Shown: positions 24,411-37,530 of the stretch, piece after piece
How positions within the stretch are numbered: position 1 is the stretch's first letter
Layout of the letters: every line of letters begins with the position of its first letter
NCBI GenBank assembly: GCA_946699065.1
Contig: CAMPDV010000065.1
Coordinates: 868,001-932,000, forward strand
Direction: 5' to 3'
Length of the DNA stretch: 64,000 nt
Source: Loxodes magnus
Lineage: Eukaryota; Ciliophora; Karyorelictea; Loxodida; Loxodidae
Position numbers and translations under genes: made by a program
Notes under the pieces: generated by a model
Told to the model about the DNA's origin: nothing
Seen by the model: the letters and a program-made list of their open reading frames with translations, nothing else
The model's database searches: none

Positions 24411-25222
24411 AGTTTTACTGAAATAGAATTTTAAGTAAATTAAAATAGTTTGACTGAAATAGAATTTTAAGTAAATTAAAATAAGTGTGACTGAAATAGA
24501 ATTTTAAGTAAATTAAAATAAGTATGAATGAAATAGAATTTTAAGTAAATTAAAATAAGTGTGACTGAAATAGAATTTTAAGTAAATTAAAATAAGTTTG
24601 ACTGAAATAGAATTTTAAGTAAATTAAAATAAGTTTGACTGAAATAGAAATTTAAGTAAATTAAAATAAGTGTGACTGAAATAGAATTTTAAGTAAATTA
24701 AAATAAGTGTGACTGAAATAGAATTTTAATAATTCATGAATAAGTTTGACTGAAATAGAATTATAAGTAAATTAAAATCAGTATGACTGAAATATAATTT
24801 TAAGTAAATTAAAATCAGTTTTACTGAAATAGAATTTTAAGTAAATTAAAATAGTTTGACTGAAATAGAATTTTAAGTAAATTAAAATAAGTGTGACTGA
24901 AATAGAATTTTAAGTAAATTAAAATAAGTATGACTGAAATAGAATTTTAAGTAAATTAAAATAAGTGTGACTGAAATAGAATTTTAAGTAAATTAAAATA
25001 AGTTTGACTGAAATAGAATTTTAAGTAAATTAAAATAAGTTTGACTGAAATAGAAATTTAAGTAAATTAAAATAAGTGTGACTGAAATAGAATTTTAAGT
25101 AAATTAAAATAAGTGTGACTGAAATAGAATTTTAATAATTCATGAATAAGTTTGACTGAAATAGAATTATAAGTAAATTAAAATCAGTATGACTGAAATA
25201 TAATTTTAAGTAAATTAAAATC
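24411..25222. repeat. 406-bp tandem duplication (eleven monomers)
   Basis: AGTTTTACTG starts units at 24,411 and 24,817, and AATTATAAGT recurs at 24,759 and 25,165. The two units abut exactly. One visible change is GTATGAATG near 24,528 against GTATGACTG near 24,934. The first unit still belongs to the zone 1/zone 2 super-repeat (offset 12,388). The second lies beyond the end of that match, so this duplication sits at the super-repeat boundary. Confidence 0.8.
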
Positions 25223-26324
25223 AGTTTGACTGAAATAGAATTTTAAGTAAATTAAAATAAGTGTGACTGAAATAGAAATTTAAGTAAATTAAAATAAGTT
25301 TGACTGAAATAGAATTTTAATTAAATTAAAATAAGTATGTCTGAAATAGAATTTTAAGTAAATTAAAATCAGTTTGACTGAAATAGAATTTTAAGTAAAT
25401 TAAAATAAGTTTGACTGATATAGAATTTTAAGTAAATTAAAATAAGTTTGACTGAAATAGAATTTTAAGTAAATTAAAATAAGTTTGATTGAAATAGAAT
25501 TTTAAGTAAATTAAAATAAGTTTGATTGAAATAGAATTTTAAGTAAATTAAAATCAGTTTAACTGAAATAGAATTTTAAGTAAATTAAAATCAGTTTGAC
25601 TGAAATAGAATTTTAAGTAAAAATAAAATCAGTTTGACTGAAATAGAATTTTAAGTAAATTAAAGTAAGATTGACTGAAATAGAATTTTAAGTAAATTAA
25701 AATAAGTGTGACTGAAATAGAATTTTGAGTAAATTAAAATAAGTTTGAATTAAATAGAATTTTAAGTAAATTAAAATAAGTGTGACTGAAATAGAATTTT
25801 AAGAAATTAAAATAAGATTGACTGAAATAGAATTTTAAGTAAATCAAAATAAGTGTGACTGAAATAGAACCTTAAGTAAATTAAAATAAGTTTGAATGAA
25901 ATACTTTTTTAGTAAATTAAAATCAGTTTGACTGAAATAGAATTTTAAGTAAATTAAAATAAGTATGATAAAAATAGAATTTTAAGTAAATTAAAATCAG
26001 TTTGACTGAAATAGAATTTTAATAATTCATGAATAAGTTTGACTGAAATAGAATTTTAAGTAAATTAAAATAAGTTTGACTGAAATAGAAATTTAAGTAA
26101 ATTAAAATAAGTTTGACTGAAATAGAATTTTAAGTAAATTTAAATCAGTTTGACTGAAATAGAATTTTAAGTAAAATTAAAATAAGTTTAAATTAAATAG
26201 AATTTTAAGTAAATTAAAATAAGTTTGACTGAAATAGAATTTTAAGTAAATTAAAATAAGTGTGACTGAAATAGAAATTTAAGTAAATTAAAATAAGTTT
26301 GACTGAAATAGAATTTTAATTAAA

Positions 26325-27945
26325 TTAAAATAAGTATGACTGAAATAGAATTTTAAGTAAATTAAAATAAGTTTGACTGAAATAGAATTTTAAGTAAATT
26401 AAATAAGTGTGACTGAAATAGAATTTTAAGTAAATTAAAATCAGTTTGACTGAAATAGAATTTTTAGTAAAAATAAAATCAGTATGACTGAAATAGAAAT
26501 TTAAGTAAATTAAAATAAGTGTGACTGAAATAGAATTTTAATAATTCATGAATAAGTTTGACTGAAATATAATTTTAAGTAAAAATAAAATCAGTATGAC
26601 TGAAATATAATTTTAAGTAAATTAAAATCAGTTTGACTGAAATAGAATTTTAAGTAAAAATAAAATCAGTTTGACTGAAAAAGAATTTTAACAAATTAAA
26701 ATAGTTTGACTGAAATAGAATTTTAAGTAAATTAAAATTAGTTTGACTGAAATAGAATTTAAAGTAAATTAAAATAAGTTTGACTGAAATAGAAATTTAA
26801 GTAAATTAAAATAAGTTTGAATGAAATAGAATTTTAAGTAAATTAAAATAAGTTTGACTGAAATAGAATTTTAAGTAAATTAAAATAGTTTGACTGAAAT
26901 AGAATTTTAAGTAAATTAAAATAAGTGTGACTGAAATAGAATTTTAAGTAAATTAAAATCAGTTTGACTGAAATAGAATTTTAAGTAAATTAAAATCAGT
27001 TTGACTGAAATAGAATTTTAATAATTCATGAATAAGTTTGACTGAAATATAATTTTAAGTAAAAATAAAATCAGTATGACTGAAATATAATTTTAAGTAA
27101 ATTAAAATCAGTTTGACTGAAATAGAATTTTAAGTAAATTAAAATAAGTATGATAAAAATAGAATTTTAAGTAAATTAAAATCAGTTTGACTGAAATAGA
27201 ATTTTAATAATTCATGAATAAGTTTGACTGAAATATAATTTTAAGTAAATTAAAATCAGTTTGACTGAAATAGAATTTAAAGTAAATTAAAATAAGTGTG
27301 ACTGAAATAGAATTTTTAGTAAATTAAAATAAGTTTGACTGAAATAGGATTTTAAGTAAATTTAAATAAGTTTTACTGAAATAGAATTTTAAGTAAATTA
27401 AAATAAGTTTGACTGAAACAGAAATTTAAGTAAATTAAAATAGTTTGACTGATATAGAATTTTAAGTAAATTAAAATAAGTTTGACTGAAATAGAATTTT
27501 AAGTAAATTAAAATAAGTATGACTGAAATAGAATTTTAAGTAAATTAAAATAAGTTTGACTGAAATAGAATTTTAAGTAAATTAAATAAGTGTGACTGAA
27601 ATAGAATTTTAAGTAAATTAAAATCAGTTTGACTGAAATAGAATTTTTAGTAAAAATAAAATCAGTATGACTGAAATAGAAATTTAAGTAAATTAAAATA
27701 AGTGTGACTGAAATAGAATTTTAATAATTCATGAATAAGTTTGACTGAAATATAATTTTAAGTAAAAATAAAATCAGTATGACTGAAATATAATTTTAAG
27801 TAAATTAAAATCAGTTTGACTGAAATAGAATTTTAAGTAAAAATAAAATCAGTTTGACTGAAAAAGAATTTTAACAAATTAAAATAGTTTGACTGAAATA
27901 GAATTTTAAGTAAATTAAAATTAGTTTGACTGAAATAGAATTTTA
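26325..27945. repeat. 1,183-bp duplication (32 monomers)
   Basis: Positions about 26,325-26,760 match about 27,508-27,943. Anchors are the rare AAATAAGTGTG (one A short) at 26,401/27,584 and GAAAAAGAATTTTAAC at 26,677/27,860. The interval between the matching parts is different material, so only the first third of each unit is shared. Confidence 0.78.
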
Positions 27946-28373
27946 AGTAAATTAAAATAAGTTTGAATGAAATAGAATTTTAAGTAAATTAAAATAAGTT
28001 TGACTGAAACAGAAATTTAAGAAATTAAAATAGTTTGACTGAAATAGAATTTTAAGTAAATTAAAATAAGTGTGACTGAAATAGAATTTTAAGTAAATTA
28101 AAATAAGTATGATAAAAATAGAATTTTAAGTAAATTAAAATCAGTTTGACTGAAATAGAATTTTAATAATTCATGAATAAGTTTGACTGAAATATAATTT
28201 TAAGTAAATTAAAATCAGTTTGACTGAAATAGAATTTTAAGTAAATTAAAATAAGTGTGACTGAAATAGAATTTTTAGTAAATTAAAATAAGTTTGACTG
28301 AAATAGAATTTTAAGTAAATTAAAATCAGTTTGACTGAAATAGAATTTTAAGTAAATTAAAATAAGTGTGACT

Positions 28374-29783
28374 GAAATAGAATTTTAAGTAAATTAAAAT
28401 CAGTTTGACTGATATAGAATTTTAAGTAAATTAAAATAAGTTTGACTGAAATAGAATTTTAAGTAAATTAAAATAAGTTTGACTGAAATAGAATTTTAAG
28501 TAAATTAAAATAAGTTTGACTGAAATAGAAATTTAAGTAAATTAAATAAGTGTGACTGAAATAGAATTTTAAGTAAATTAAAATCAGTTTGACTGAAATA
28601 GAATTTTTAGTAAAAATGAAATCAGTATGACTGAAATAGAAATTTAAGTAAATTAAAATAAGTGTGACTGAAATAGAATTTTAAGTAAATTAAAATAAGT
28701 GTGACTGAAATAGAAATTTAAGTAAATTAAAATAAGTGTGACTGAAATAGAATTTTAATAATTCATGAATAAGTTTGACTGAAATAGAATTATAAGTAAA
28801 TTAAAATCAGTATGACTGAAATAGAATTTTAAGTAAATTAAAATAAGTTTGACTGAAATAGAATTTTAAGTAAATTAAAATAAGTTTGACTGAAATAGAA
28901 TTTTAAGTAAATTAAAATAAGTTTGACTGAAATAGAATTTTAATAATTCATGAATAAGTTTGACTGAAACAGAATTTTAATAATTTATGAATAAGTTTAA
29001 CTGAAATAGAATTTTAAGTAAATTAAAATAAGTTTGACTGAAATAGAATTTTAAGTAAATTAAAATAAGTTTGACTGAAATAGAATTTTAAGTAAATTAA
29101 AATCAGTTTGACTGATATAGAATTTTAAGTAAATTAAAATAAGTTTGACTGAAATAGAATTTTAAGTAAATTAAAATAAGTTTGACTGAAATAGAATTTT
29201 AAGTAAATTAAAATAAGTTTGACTGAAATAGAAATTTAAGTAAATTAAATAAGTGTGACTGAAATAGAATTTTAAGTAAATTAAAATCAGTTTGACTGAA
29301 ATAGAATTTTTAGTAAAAATAAAATCAGTATGACTGAAATAGAAATTTAAGTAAATTAAAATAAGTGTGACTGAAATAGAATTTTAAGTAAATTAAAATA
29401 AGTGTGACTGAAATAGAAATTTAAGTAAATTAAAATAAGTGTGACTGAAATAGAATTTTAATAATTCATGAATAAGTTTGACTGAAATAGAATTATAAGT
29501 AAATTAAAATCAGTATGACTGAAATAGAATTTTAAGTAAATTAAAATAAGTTTGACTGAAATAGAATTTTAAGTAAATTAAAATAAGTTTGACTGAAATA
29601 GAATTTTAAGTAAATTAAAATAAGTTTGACTGAAATAGAATTTTAATAATTCATGAATAAGTTTGACTGAAACAGAATTTTAATAATTTATGAATAAGTT
29701 TAACTGAAATAGAATTTTAAGTAAATTAAAATAAGTTTGACTGAAATAGAATTTTAAGTAAATTAAAATAAGTTTGACTGAAA
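28374..29783. repeat. 703-bp tandem duplication (19 monomers)
   Basis: The spacing is exactly 19 x 37. Anchors are ACTGATATAG at 28,408/29,111, ATTAAATAAG at 28,541/29,244 and TGACTGAAAC at 28,961/29,664. The copies are collinear from about 28,374 to 29,080 and abut. One difference was seen: AAAAATGAAATC near 28,615 against AAAAATAAAATC near 29,316. They diverge at 29,081/29,784. Confidence 0.85.
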
Positions 29784-30176
29784 TAGAAATTTAAGTAAAT
29801 TAAAATAAGTGTGACTGAAATAGAATTTAAAGTAAATTAAAATAAGTTTGACTGAAATAGAAATTTAAGTAAATTAAAATAAGTTTGAATGAAATAGAAT
29901 TTTAAGTAAATAAAAATCAATTTGACTGAAATAGAATTTTAAGTAAATTAAAATAAGTTTGACTGAAATAGAATTTTAAGTAAATTAAAATAAGTGTGAC
30001 TGAAATAGAATTTTAATAATTCATGAATAAGTTTGACTGAAATAGAATTTTAAGTAAATTAAAATCAGTTTGACTGATATAGAATTTTAAGTAAATTAAA
30101 ATAAGTGTGACTGAAATAGAATTTTAATTAAATTAAAATAAGTTTGAATGAAATAGAATTTTAAGTAAATTAAAAT

Positions 30177-31250
30177 AAGTTTTACTGAAATAGAATTTTA
30201 AGTAAATTAAAATAAGTTTGACTGAAATGGAATTTTAAGTAAATTAAAATAAGTTTGACTGAAATAGAATTTTAATAATTTATGAATAAGTTTAACTGAA
30301 ATAGAATTTTAAGTAAATTAAAATCAGTTTGACTGAAATAGAATTTTAAGTAAATTAAAGTAAGATTGACTGAAATAGAATTTTAAGTAAATTAAAATAA
30401 GTGTGACTGAAATAGAATTTTAAGTAAATTAAAATAAGTGTGACTGAAATAGAATTTTAAGTAAATTAAAATAAGTTTGACTGAAATAGAATTTTAAGTA
30501 AATTAAATAAGTGTGACTGAAATAGAATTTTAAGTAAATTAAAATCAGTTTGACTGAAATAGAATTTTTAGTAAAAATAAAATCAGTATGACTGAAATAG
30601 AATTTTAAGTAAATTAAAATAAGTTTTACTGAAATAGAATTTTAAGTAAATTAAAATAAGTTTGACTGAAATGGAATTTTAAGTAAATTAAAATAAGTTT
30701 GACTGAAATAGAATTTTAATAATTTATGAATAAGTTTAACTGAAATAGAATTTTAAGTAAATTAAAATCAGTTTGACTGAAATAGAATTTTAAGTAAATT
30801 AAAGTAAGATTGACTGAAATAGAATTTTAAGTAAATTAAAATAAGTGTGACTGAAATAGAATTTTAAGTAAATTAAAATAAGTGTGACTGAAATAGAATT
30901 TTAAGTAAATTAAAATAAGTTTGACTGAAATAGAATTTTAAGTAAATTAAAATAAGTGTGACTGAAATAGAATTTTAATAATTCATGAATAAGTTTGACT
31001 GAAATAGAATTTTAAGTAAATTAAAATCAGTTTGACTGATATAGAATTTTAAGTAAATTAAAATAAGTGTGACTGAAATAGAATTTTAAGTAAATTAAAA
31101 TAAGTTTGAATGAAATAGAATTTTAAGTAAATTAAAATAAGTTTTACTGAAATAGAATTTTAAGTAAATTAAAATAAGTTTGACTGAAATGGAATTTTAA
31201 GTAAATTAAAATAAGTTTGACTGAAATAGAATTTTAATAATTTATGAATA
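30177..31250. repeat. Triplicated block at 444- and 518-bp spacing
   Basis: AAGTTTTACT, then a TGGAATTTT monomer, then a tail with AATAATTTATGAATAAG occurs at 30,177, 30,621 and 31,139. The spacings are 12 and 14 monomers exactly. The first two copies continue into GTTTAACTG; the third goes into GTATGACTG. Confidence 0.8.
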
Positions 31251-31325
31251 AGTATGACTGAAATAGAATTTTAAGTAAATTAAAATAAGTTTGAATGAAA
31301 TAGAATTTTAAGTAAATTAAAATAA

Positions 31326-32283
31326 GTGTGACTGAAATAGAATTTTAAGTAAATTAAAATCAGTTTGACTGAAATAGAATTTTAAGTAAATTAAAATCAG
31401 TTTGACTGAAATAGAATTTTAATAATTCATGAATAAGTTTGACTGAAATATAATTTTAAGTAAAAATAAAATCAGTATGACTGAAATATAATTTTAAGTA
31501 AATTAAAATCAGTTTGACTGAAATAGAATTTTAAGTAAAAATAAAATCAGTTTGACTGAAAAAGAATTTTAACAAATTAAAATAGTTTGACTGAAATAGA
31601 ATTTTAAGTAAATTAAAATTAGTTTGACTGAAGAAGAATTTAAAGTAAATTAAAATAAGTTTGACTGAAATAGAAATTTAAGTAAATTAAAATAAGTTTG
31701 AATGAAATAGAATTTTAAGTAAATTAAAATAAGTTTGACTGAAACAGAAATTTAAGAAATTAAAATAGTTTGACTGAAATAGAATTTTAAGTAAATTAAA
31801 ATAAGTGTGACTGAAATAGAATTTTAAGTAAATTAAAATCAGTTTGACTGAAATAGAATTTTAAGTAAATTAAAATCAGTTTGACTGAAATAGAATTTTA
31901 ATAATTCATGAATAAGTTTGACTGAAATATAATTTTAAGTAAAAATAAAATCAGTATGACTGAAATATAATTTTAAGTAAATTAAAATCAGTTTGACTGA
32001 AATAGAATTTTAAGTAAAAATAAAATCAGTTTGACTGAAAAAGAATTTTAACAAATTAAAATAGTTTGACTGAAATAGAATTTTAAGTAAATTAAAATTA
32101 GTTTGACTGAAATAGAATTTAAAGTAAATTAAAATAAGTTTGACTGAAATAGAAATTTAAGTAAATTAAAATAAGTTTGAATGAAATAGAATTTTAAGTA
32201 AATTAAAATAAGTTTGACTGAAACAGAAATTTAAGAAATTAAAATAGTTTGACTGAAATAGAATTTTAAGTAAATTAAAATAA
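31326..32283. repeat. 479-bp tandem duplication, with a partial third unit
   Basis: Units start at GTGTGACTG at 31,326 and 31,805, and a third, partial one starts at 32,284. GAAAAAGAATTTTAAC lies at 31,558 and 32,037. The unit is 13 monomers including short forms. One private change in the first unit is GAAGAAGAATTTAAAG near 31,630, where the second has GAAATAGAATTTAAAG. Confidence 0.85.
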
Positions 32284-32334
32284 GTGTGACTGAAATAGAA
32301 TTTTAAGTAAATTAAAATCAGTTTGACTGAAATA

Positions 32335-33756
32335 GAATTTTAAGTAAATTAAAATAAGTATGACTGAAATAGAATTTTAAGTAAATTAAAATAAGTTTGA
32401 ATGAAATAGAATTTTAAGTAAATTAAAATAAGAGTGACTGAAAAAGAATTTTAAGAAATTAAAATAGTTTGACTGAAATAGAATTTTAAGTAAATTAAAA
32501 TCAGTTTGACTGAAATAGAATTTTAAGTAAAAATAAAATAAGTTTGACTGAAATGGAATTTTAAGTAAATTAAAATAAGTTTGACTGAAATTTAATTTTA
32601 AGTAAATTAAAATAAGTGTGACTGAAATAGAATTTTAAGTAAATTAAAATAAGTGTGACTGAAATGGAAATTTAAGTAAATTAAATCAGTGTGATTGAAA
32701 TAGAATTTTAAGTAAATTAAAATAAGTTTGATTGAAATAGGATTTTAAGTAAATTTAAATAAGTTTTACTGAAATAGAATTTTAAGTAAATTAAAATAAG
32801 TTTGACTGAAACAGAAATTTAAGTAAATTAAAATAGTTTGACTGAAATAGAATTTTAAGTAAATTAAAATAAGTATGAATGAAATGGAATTTTTAGTAAA
32901 TTAAAATCAGTTTGACTGAAATAGAAATTTAAGTAAATTAAAATTAGTTTGACTGAAATAGAATTTTAAGAAATTAAAATAAGTTTGACTGAAATTTAAT
33001 TTTAAGTAAATTAAAATAAGTGTGACTGAAATAGAATTTTAAGTAAATTAAAATAAGTTTGACTGAAATAGAATTTTAAGTAAATTAAAATAAGTTTGAC
33101 TGAAACAGAAATTTAAGTAAATTAAAATATGTGTGACTGAAATAGAATTTTAAGTAAATTAAAATAAGTTTGACTGAAATAGAATTTTAAGTAAATTAAA
33201 ATAAGTTTGATTGAAATAGAATTTTAAGTAAATTAAAATAAGTTTTACTGAAATAGAATTTTAAGTAAATTTAAATAAGTTTTACTGAAATAGAATTTTA
33301 AGTAAATTAAAATAAGTTTGACTGAAACAGAAATTTAAGTAAATTAAAATAGTTTGAGTGAAATAGAATTTTAAGTAAATTAAAATAAGTATGAATGAAA
33401 TGGAATTTTTAGTAAATTAAAATCAGTTTGACTGAAATAGAAATTTAAGTAAATTAAAATTAGTTTGACTGAAATAGAATTTTAAGTAAATTAAAATAAG
33501 TTTGACTGAAATAGAATTTTAAGTAAATTAAAATAAGTGTGACTGAAATAGAATTTTAAGTAAATTAAAATAAGTTTGACTGAAATAGAATTTTAAGTAA
33601 ATTAAAATAAGTTTGACTGAAACAGAAATTTAAGTAAATTAAAATAAGTGTGACTGAAATAGAATTTTAAGTAAATTAAAATAAGTATGATAGAAATAGA
33701 ATTTTAAGTAAATTAAAATAAGTTTGACTGAAATAGAATTTTAAGTAAATTAAAAT
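32335..33756. repeat. 3,102-bp-spaced duplication, left copy
   Basis: It matches 35,437-36,858 at a constant 3,102 bp. Anchors are AGAGTGACTG with GAAAAAG at 32,431/35,533, GTGATTGAAATAG at 32,691/35,793, AATCAGTTTG at 33,421/36,523 and GTATGATAG at 33,685/36,787. The copies diverge at 33,757/36,859, where the right copy carries another GTATGATAG monomer. Confidence 0.83.
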
Positions 33757-35275
33757 AAGTTTGAATGAAATAGAATTTTAAGTAAATTAAAATAAGAGTG
33801 ACTGAAATAGAATTTTAAGTAAATCAAAAAAGTTTGACTGAAATGGAATTTTAAGTAAATTAAAATAAGTTTGACTGAAATAGAAATTTAAGTAAATTAA
33901 AATAAGTGTGACTGAAATAGAATTTTAAGTAAATTAAAATCAGTTTGACTGAAATAGAATTTTAATAATTCATGAATAAGTTTGACTGAAATATAATTTT
34001 AAGTAAAAATAAAATCAGTATGACTGAAATATAATTTTAAGTAAATTAAAATCAGTTTGACTGAAATAGAATTTTAAGTAAAAATAAAATCAGTTTGACT
34101 GAAAAAGAATTTTAACAAATTAAAATAGTTTGACTGAAATAGAATTTTAAGTAAATTAAAATTAGTTTGACTGAAATAGAATTTAAAGTAAATTAAAATA
34201 AGTTTGACTGAAATAGAAATTTAAGTAAATTAAAATAAGTTTGAATGAAATAGAATTTTTAGTAAATTAAAATAAGTTTGACTGAAATAGAATTTTAAGT
34301 AAATTAAAATTAGTTTGACTGAAATAGAATTTTAAGTAAATTAAAATAAGTTTGACTGAAATTTAATTTTAAGTAAATTAAAATAAGTTTGACTGAAATA
34401 GAATTTTAAGTAAATTAAAATAAGTATGATAGAAATAGAATTTTAAGTAAATTAAAATAAGTTTGACTGAAATAGAATTTTAAGTAAATTAAAATAAGTT
34501 TGACTGAAATAGAAATTTAAGTAAAAATAAAATCAGTATGACTGAAATAGAATTTTAAGTAAATTAAAATAAGTATGACTGAAATAGAATTTTAAGTAAA
34601 TTAAAATAAGTTTGAATGAAATAGAATTTTAAGTAAATTAAAATAAGTTTGAATGAAATAAAATTTTAAGTAAATTAAAATAAGAGTGACTGAAATAGAA
34701 TTTTAAGTAAATCAAAAAAGTTTGACTGAAATGGAATTTTAAGTAAATTAAAATAAGTTTGACTGAAATAGAAATTTAAGTAAATTAAAATAAGTGTGAC
34801 TGAAATAGAATTTTAAGTAAATTAAAATAAGTTTGACTGAAATAGAATTTTAATAATTCATGAATAAGTTTGACTGAAATATAATTTTAAGTAAAAATAA
34901 AATCAGTATGACTGAAATATAATTTTAAGTAAATTAAAATCAGTTTGACTGAAATAGAATTTTAAGTAAAAATAAAATCAGTTTGACTGAAAAAGAATTT
35001 TAACAAATTAAAATAGTTTGACTGAAATAGAATTTTAAATAAATTAAAATTAGTTTGACTGAAATAGAATTTAAAGTAAATTAAAATAAGTTTGACTGAA
35101 ATAGAAATTTAAGTAAATTAAAATAAGTTTGAATGAAATAGAATTTTTAGTAAATTAAAATAAGTTTGACTGAAATAGAATTTTAAGTAAATTAAAATTA
35201 GTTTGACTGAAATAGAATTTTAAGTAAATTAAAATAAGTTTGACTGAAATTTAATTTTAAGTAAATTAAAATAAG
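33757..35275. repeat. 888-bp duplication (24 monomers)
   Basis: Positions 33,757-34,387 match 34,645-35,275 at exactly 24 x 37 bp. Anchors are the rare AAATCAAAAA at 33,821/34,709 (a further copy at 37,146) and the AATAATTCAT tail at 33,964/34,852. The copies part at 34,388/35,276 (GTTTG against GTGTG). Confidence 0.83.
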
Positions 35276-35436
35276 TGTGACTGAAATAGAATTTTAAGTA
35301 AATAAAAATCAATTTGACTGAAATAGAATTTTAAGTAAATTAAAATAAGTGTGACTGAAATAGAATTTTAAGTAAATTAAAATTAGTTTGACTGAAATAG
35401 AATTTTAAGTAAATTAAAATAAGTTTGACTGAAATT

Positions 35437-36858
35437 TAATTTTAAGTAAATTAAAATAAGTATGACTGAAATAGAATTTTAAGTAAATTAAAATAAGTTT
35501 GAATGAAATAGAATTTTAAGTAAATTAAAATAAGAGTGACTGAAAAAGAATTTTAAGAAATTAAAATAGTTTGACTGAAATAGAATTTTAAGTAAATTAA
35601 AATCAGTTTGACTGAAATAGAATTTTAAGTAAAAATAAAATAAGTTTGACTGAAATGGAATTTTAAGTAAATTAAAATAAGTTTGACTGAAATTTAATTT
35701 TAAGTAAATTAAAATAAGTGTGACTGAAATAGAATTTTAAGTAAATTAAAATAAGTGTGACTGAAATGGAAATTTAAGTAAATTAAATCAGTGTGATTGA
35801 AATAGAATTTTAAGTAAATTAAAATAAGTTTGATTGAAATAGGATTTTAAGTAAATTTAAATAAGTTTTACTGAAATAGAATTTTAAGTAAATTAAAATA
35901 AGTTTGACTGAAACAGAAATTTAAGTAAATTAAAATAGTTTGACTGAAATAGAATTTTAAGTAAATTAAAATAAGTATGAATGAAATGGAATTTTTAGTA
36001 AATTAAAATAAGTTTGACTGAAATAGAAATTTAAGTAAATTAAAATTAGTTTGACTGAAATAGAATTTTAAGTAAATTAAAATAGTTTGACTGAAATTTA
36101 AATTTAAGTAAATTAAAATAAGTGTGACTGAAATAGAATTTTAAGAAAATTAAAATAAGTTTGACTGAAATAGAATTTTAAGTAAATTAAAATAAGTTTG
36201 ACTGAAACAGAAATTTAAGTAAATTAAAATAAGTGTGACTGAAATAGAATTTTAAGTAAATTAAAATAAGTTTGACTGAAATAGAATTTTAAGTAAATTA
36301 AAATAAGTTTGATTGAAATAGAATTTTAAGTAAATTAAAATAAGTTTTACTGAAATAGAATTTTAAGTAAATTTAAATAAGTTTTACTGAAATAGAATTT
36401 TAAGTAAATTAAAATAAGTTTGACTGAAACAGAAATTTAAGTAAATTAAAATAGTTTGAGTGAAATAGAATTTTAAGTAAATTAAAATAAGTATGAATGA
36501 AATAAAATTTTAAGTAAATTAAAATCAGTTTGACTGAAATAGAAATTTAAGTAAATTAAAATTAGTTTGACTGAAATAGAATTTTAAGTAAATTAAAATA
36601 AGTTTGACTGAAATAGAATTTTAAGTAAATTAAAATAAGTGTGACTGAAATAGAATTTTAAGTAAATTAAAATAAGTTTGACTGAAATAGAATTTTAAGT
36701 AAATTAAAATAAGTTTGACTGAAACAGAAATTTAAGTAAATTAAAATAAGTGTGACTGAAATAGAATTTTAAGTAAATTAAAATAAGTATGATAGAAATA
36801 GAATTTTAAGTAAATTAAAATAAGTTTGACTGAAATAGAATTTTAAGTAAATTAAAAT
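35437..36858. repeat. 3,102-bp-spaced duplication, right copy
   Basis: This is the partner of 32,335-33,756. Scattered differences include GAAATGGAATTTTT against GAAATAAAATTTTAAG (33,400 against 36,502), so this pair is older than the 2,700-bp pair in zone 4. Confidence 0.83.
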
Positions 36859-37530
36859 AAGTATGATAGAAATAGAATTTTAAGTAAATTAAAATAAGTT
36901 TGACTGAAATAGAATTTTAAGTAAATTAAAATAAGTTTGACTGAAATAGAAATTTAAGTAAAAATAAAATCAGTATGACTGAAATTGAATTTTAAGTAAA
37001 TTAAAATAAGTATGACTGAAATAGAATTTTAAGTAAATTAAAATAAGTTTGAATGAAATAGAATTTTAAGTAAATTAAAATAAGTTTGAATGAAATAGAA
37101 TTTTAAGTAAATTAAAATAAGAGTGACAGAAATAGAATTTTAAGTAAATCAAAAAAGTTTGACTGAAATGGAATTTTAAGTAAATTAAAATAAGTTTGAC
37201 TGAAATAGAAATTTAAGTAAATTAAAATAAGTGTGACTGAAATAGAATTTTAAGTAAATTAAAATCAGTTTGACTGAAATAGAATTTTAATAATTCATGA
37301 ATAAGTATGACTGAAATAGAATTTTAAGTAAATTAAAATAAGAGTGAATGAAATAGAATTTTAAGTAAATTAAAATAAGTGTGACTGAAATGGAATTTTA
37401 AGTAAATTAAAATAAGAGTGAATGAAATAGAATTTTAAGTAAATTAAAATAAGTTTGACTGAAATAGAATTTTAAGTAAATTAAAATAAGTTTGACTGAA
37501 ATAGAATTTTAAGTAAATTAAAATAGTTTT

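Larger units (their letters stand above)
12507..24816. repeat. Zone 2: super-repeat copy 2
   Basis: This is the second copy of the zone 1 super-repeat, placed directly after the first. Rare words repeat in the same order; GAAATCAAAATTTT, for instance, appears at 12,547, 14,023, 18,261 and 21,175. Relative to zone 1 it gained block-scale sequence between about 16,265 and 17,830. It lacks the counterpart of the 4,395 marker and is about 0.8 kb shorter in the part corresponding to 9.7-11.9 kb, where zone 1 has an internal 1,109-bp duplication. A single-base difference between copies is visible at 5,830 (GTGAATG) against about 19,034 (GTGACTG). Overall identity looks very high, but I could not compute it. 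Confidence 0.84.
24817..37530. repeat. Zone 3: patchwork of short and mid-size duplications
   Basis: The zone 1 marker pair GAACCTTAAG/TACTTTTTTAG is last seen near 25,870-25,910. From about 26 kb other words dominate: GAAAAAGAATTTTAAC, GAAACAGAAATTTAAG, GAGTGACTG, GTATGATAGAAATAG, and the 38-bp form with AAGTAAAAATAAAATCAG. Instead of one super-repeat, the zone holds nested duplications with periods of 444, 479, 518, 703, 888, 1,183 and 3,102 bp. A 0.3-kb piece near 23,760-24,060 also recurs at 27,860-28,160 (offset 4,101), linking this zone to the end of zone 2. Confidence 0.8.
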
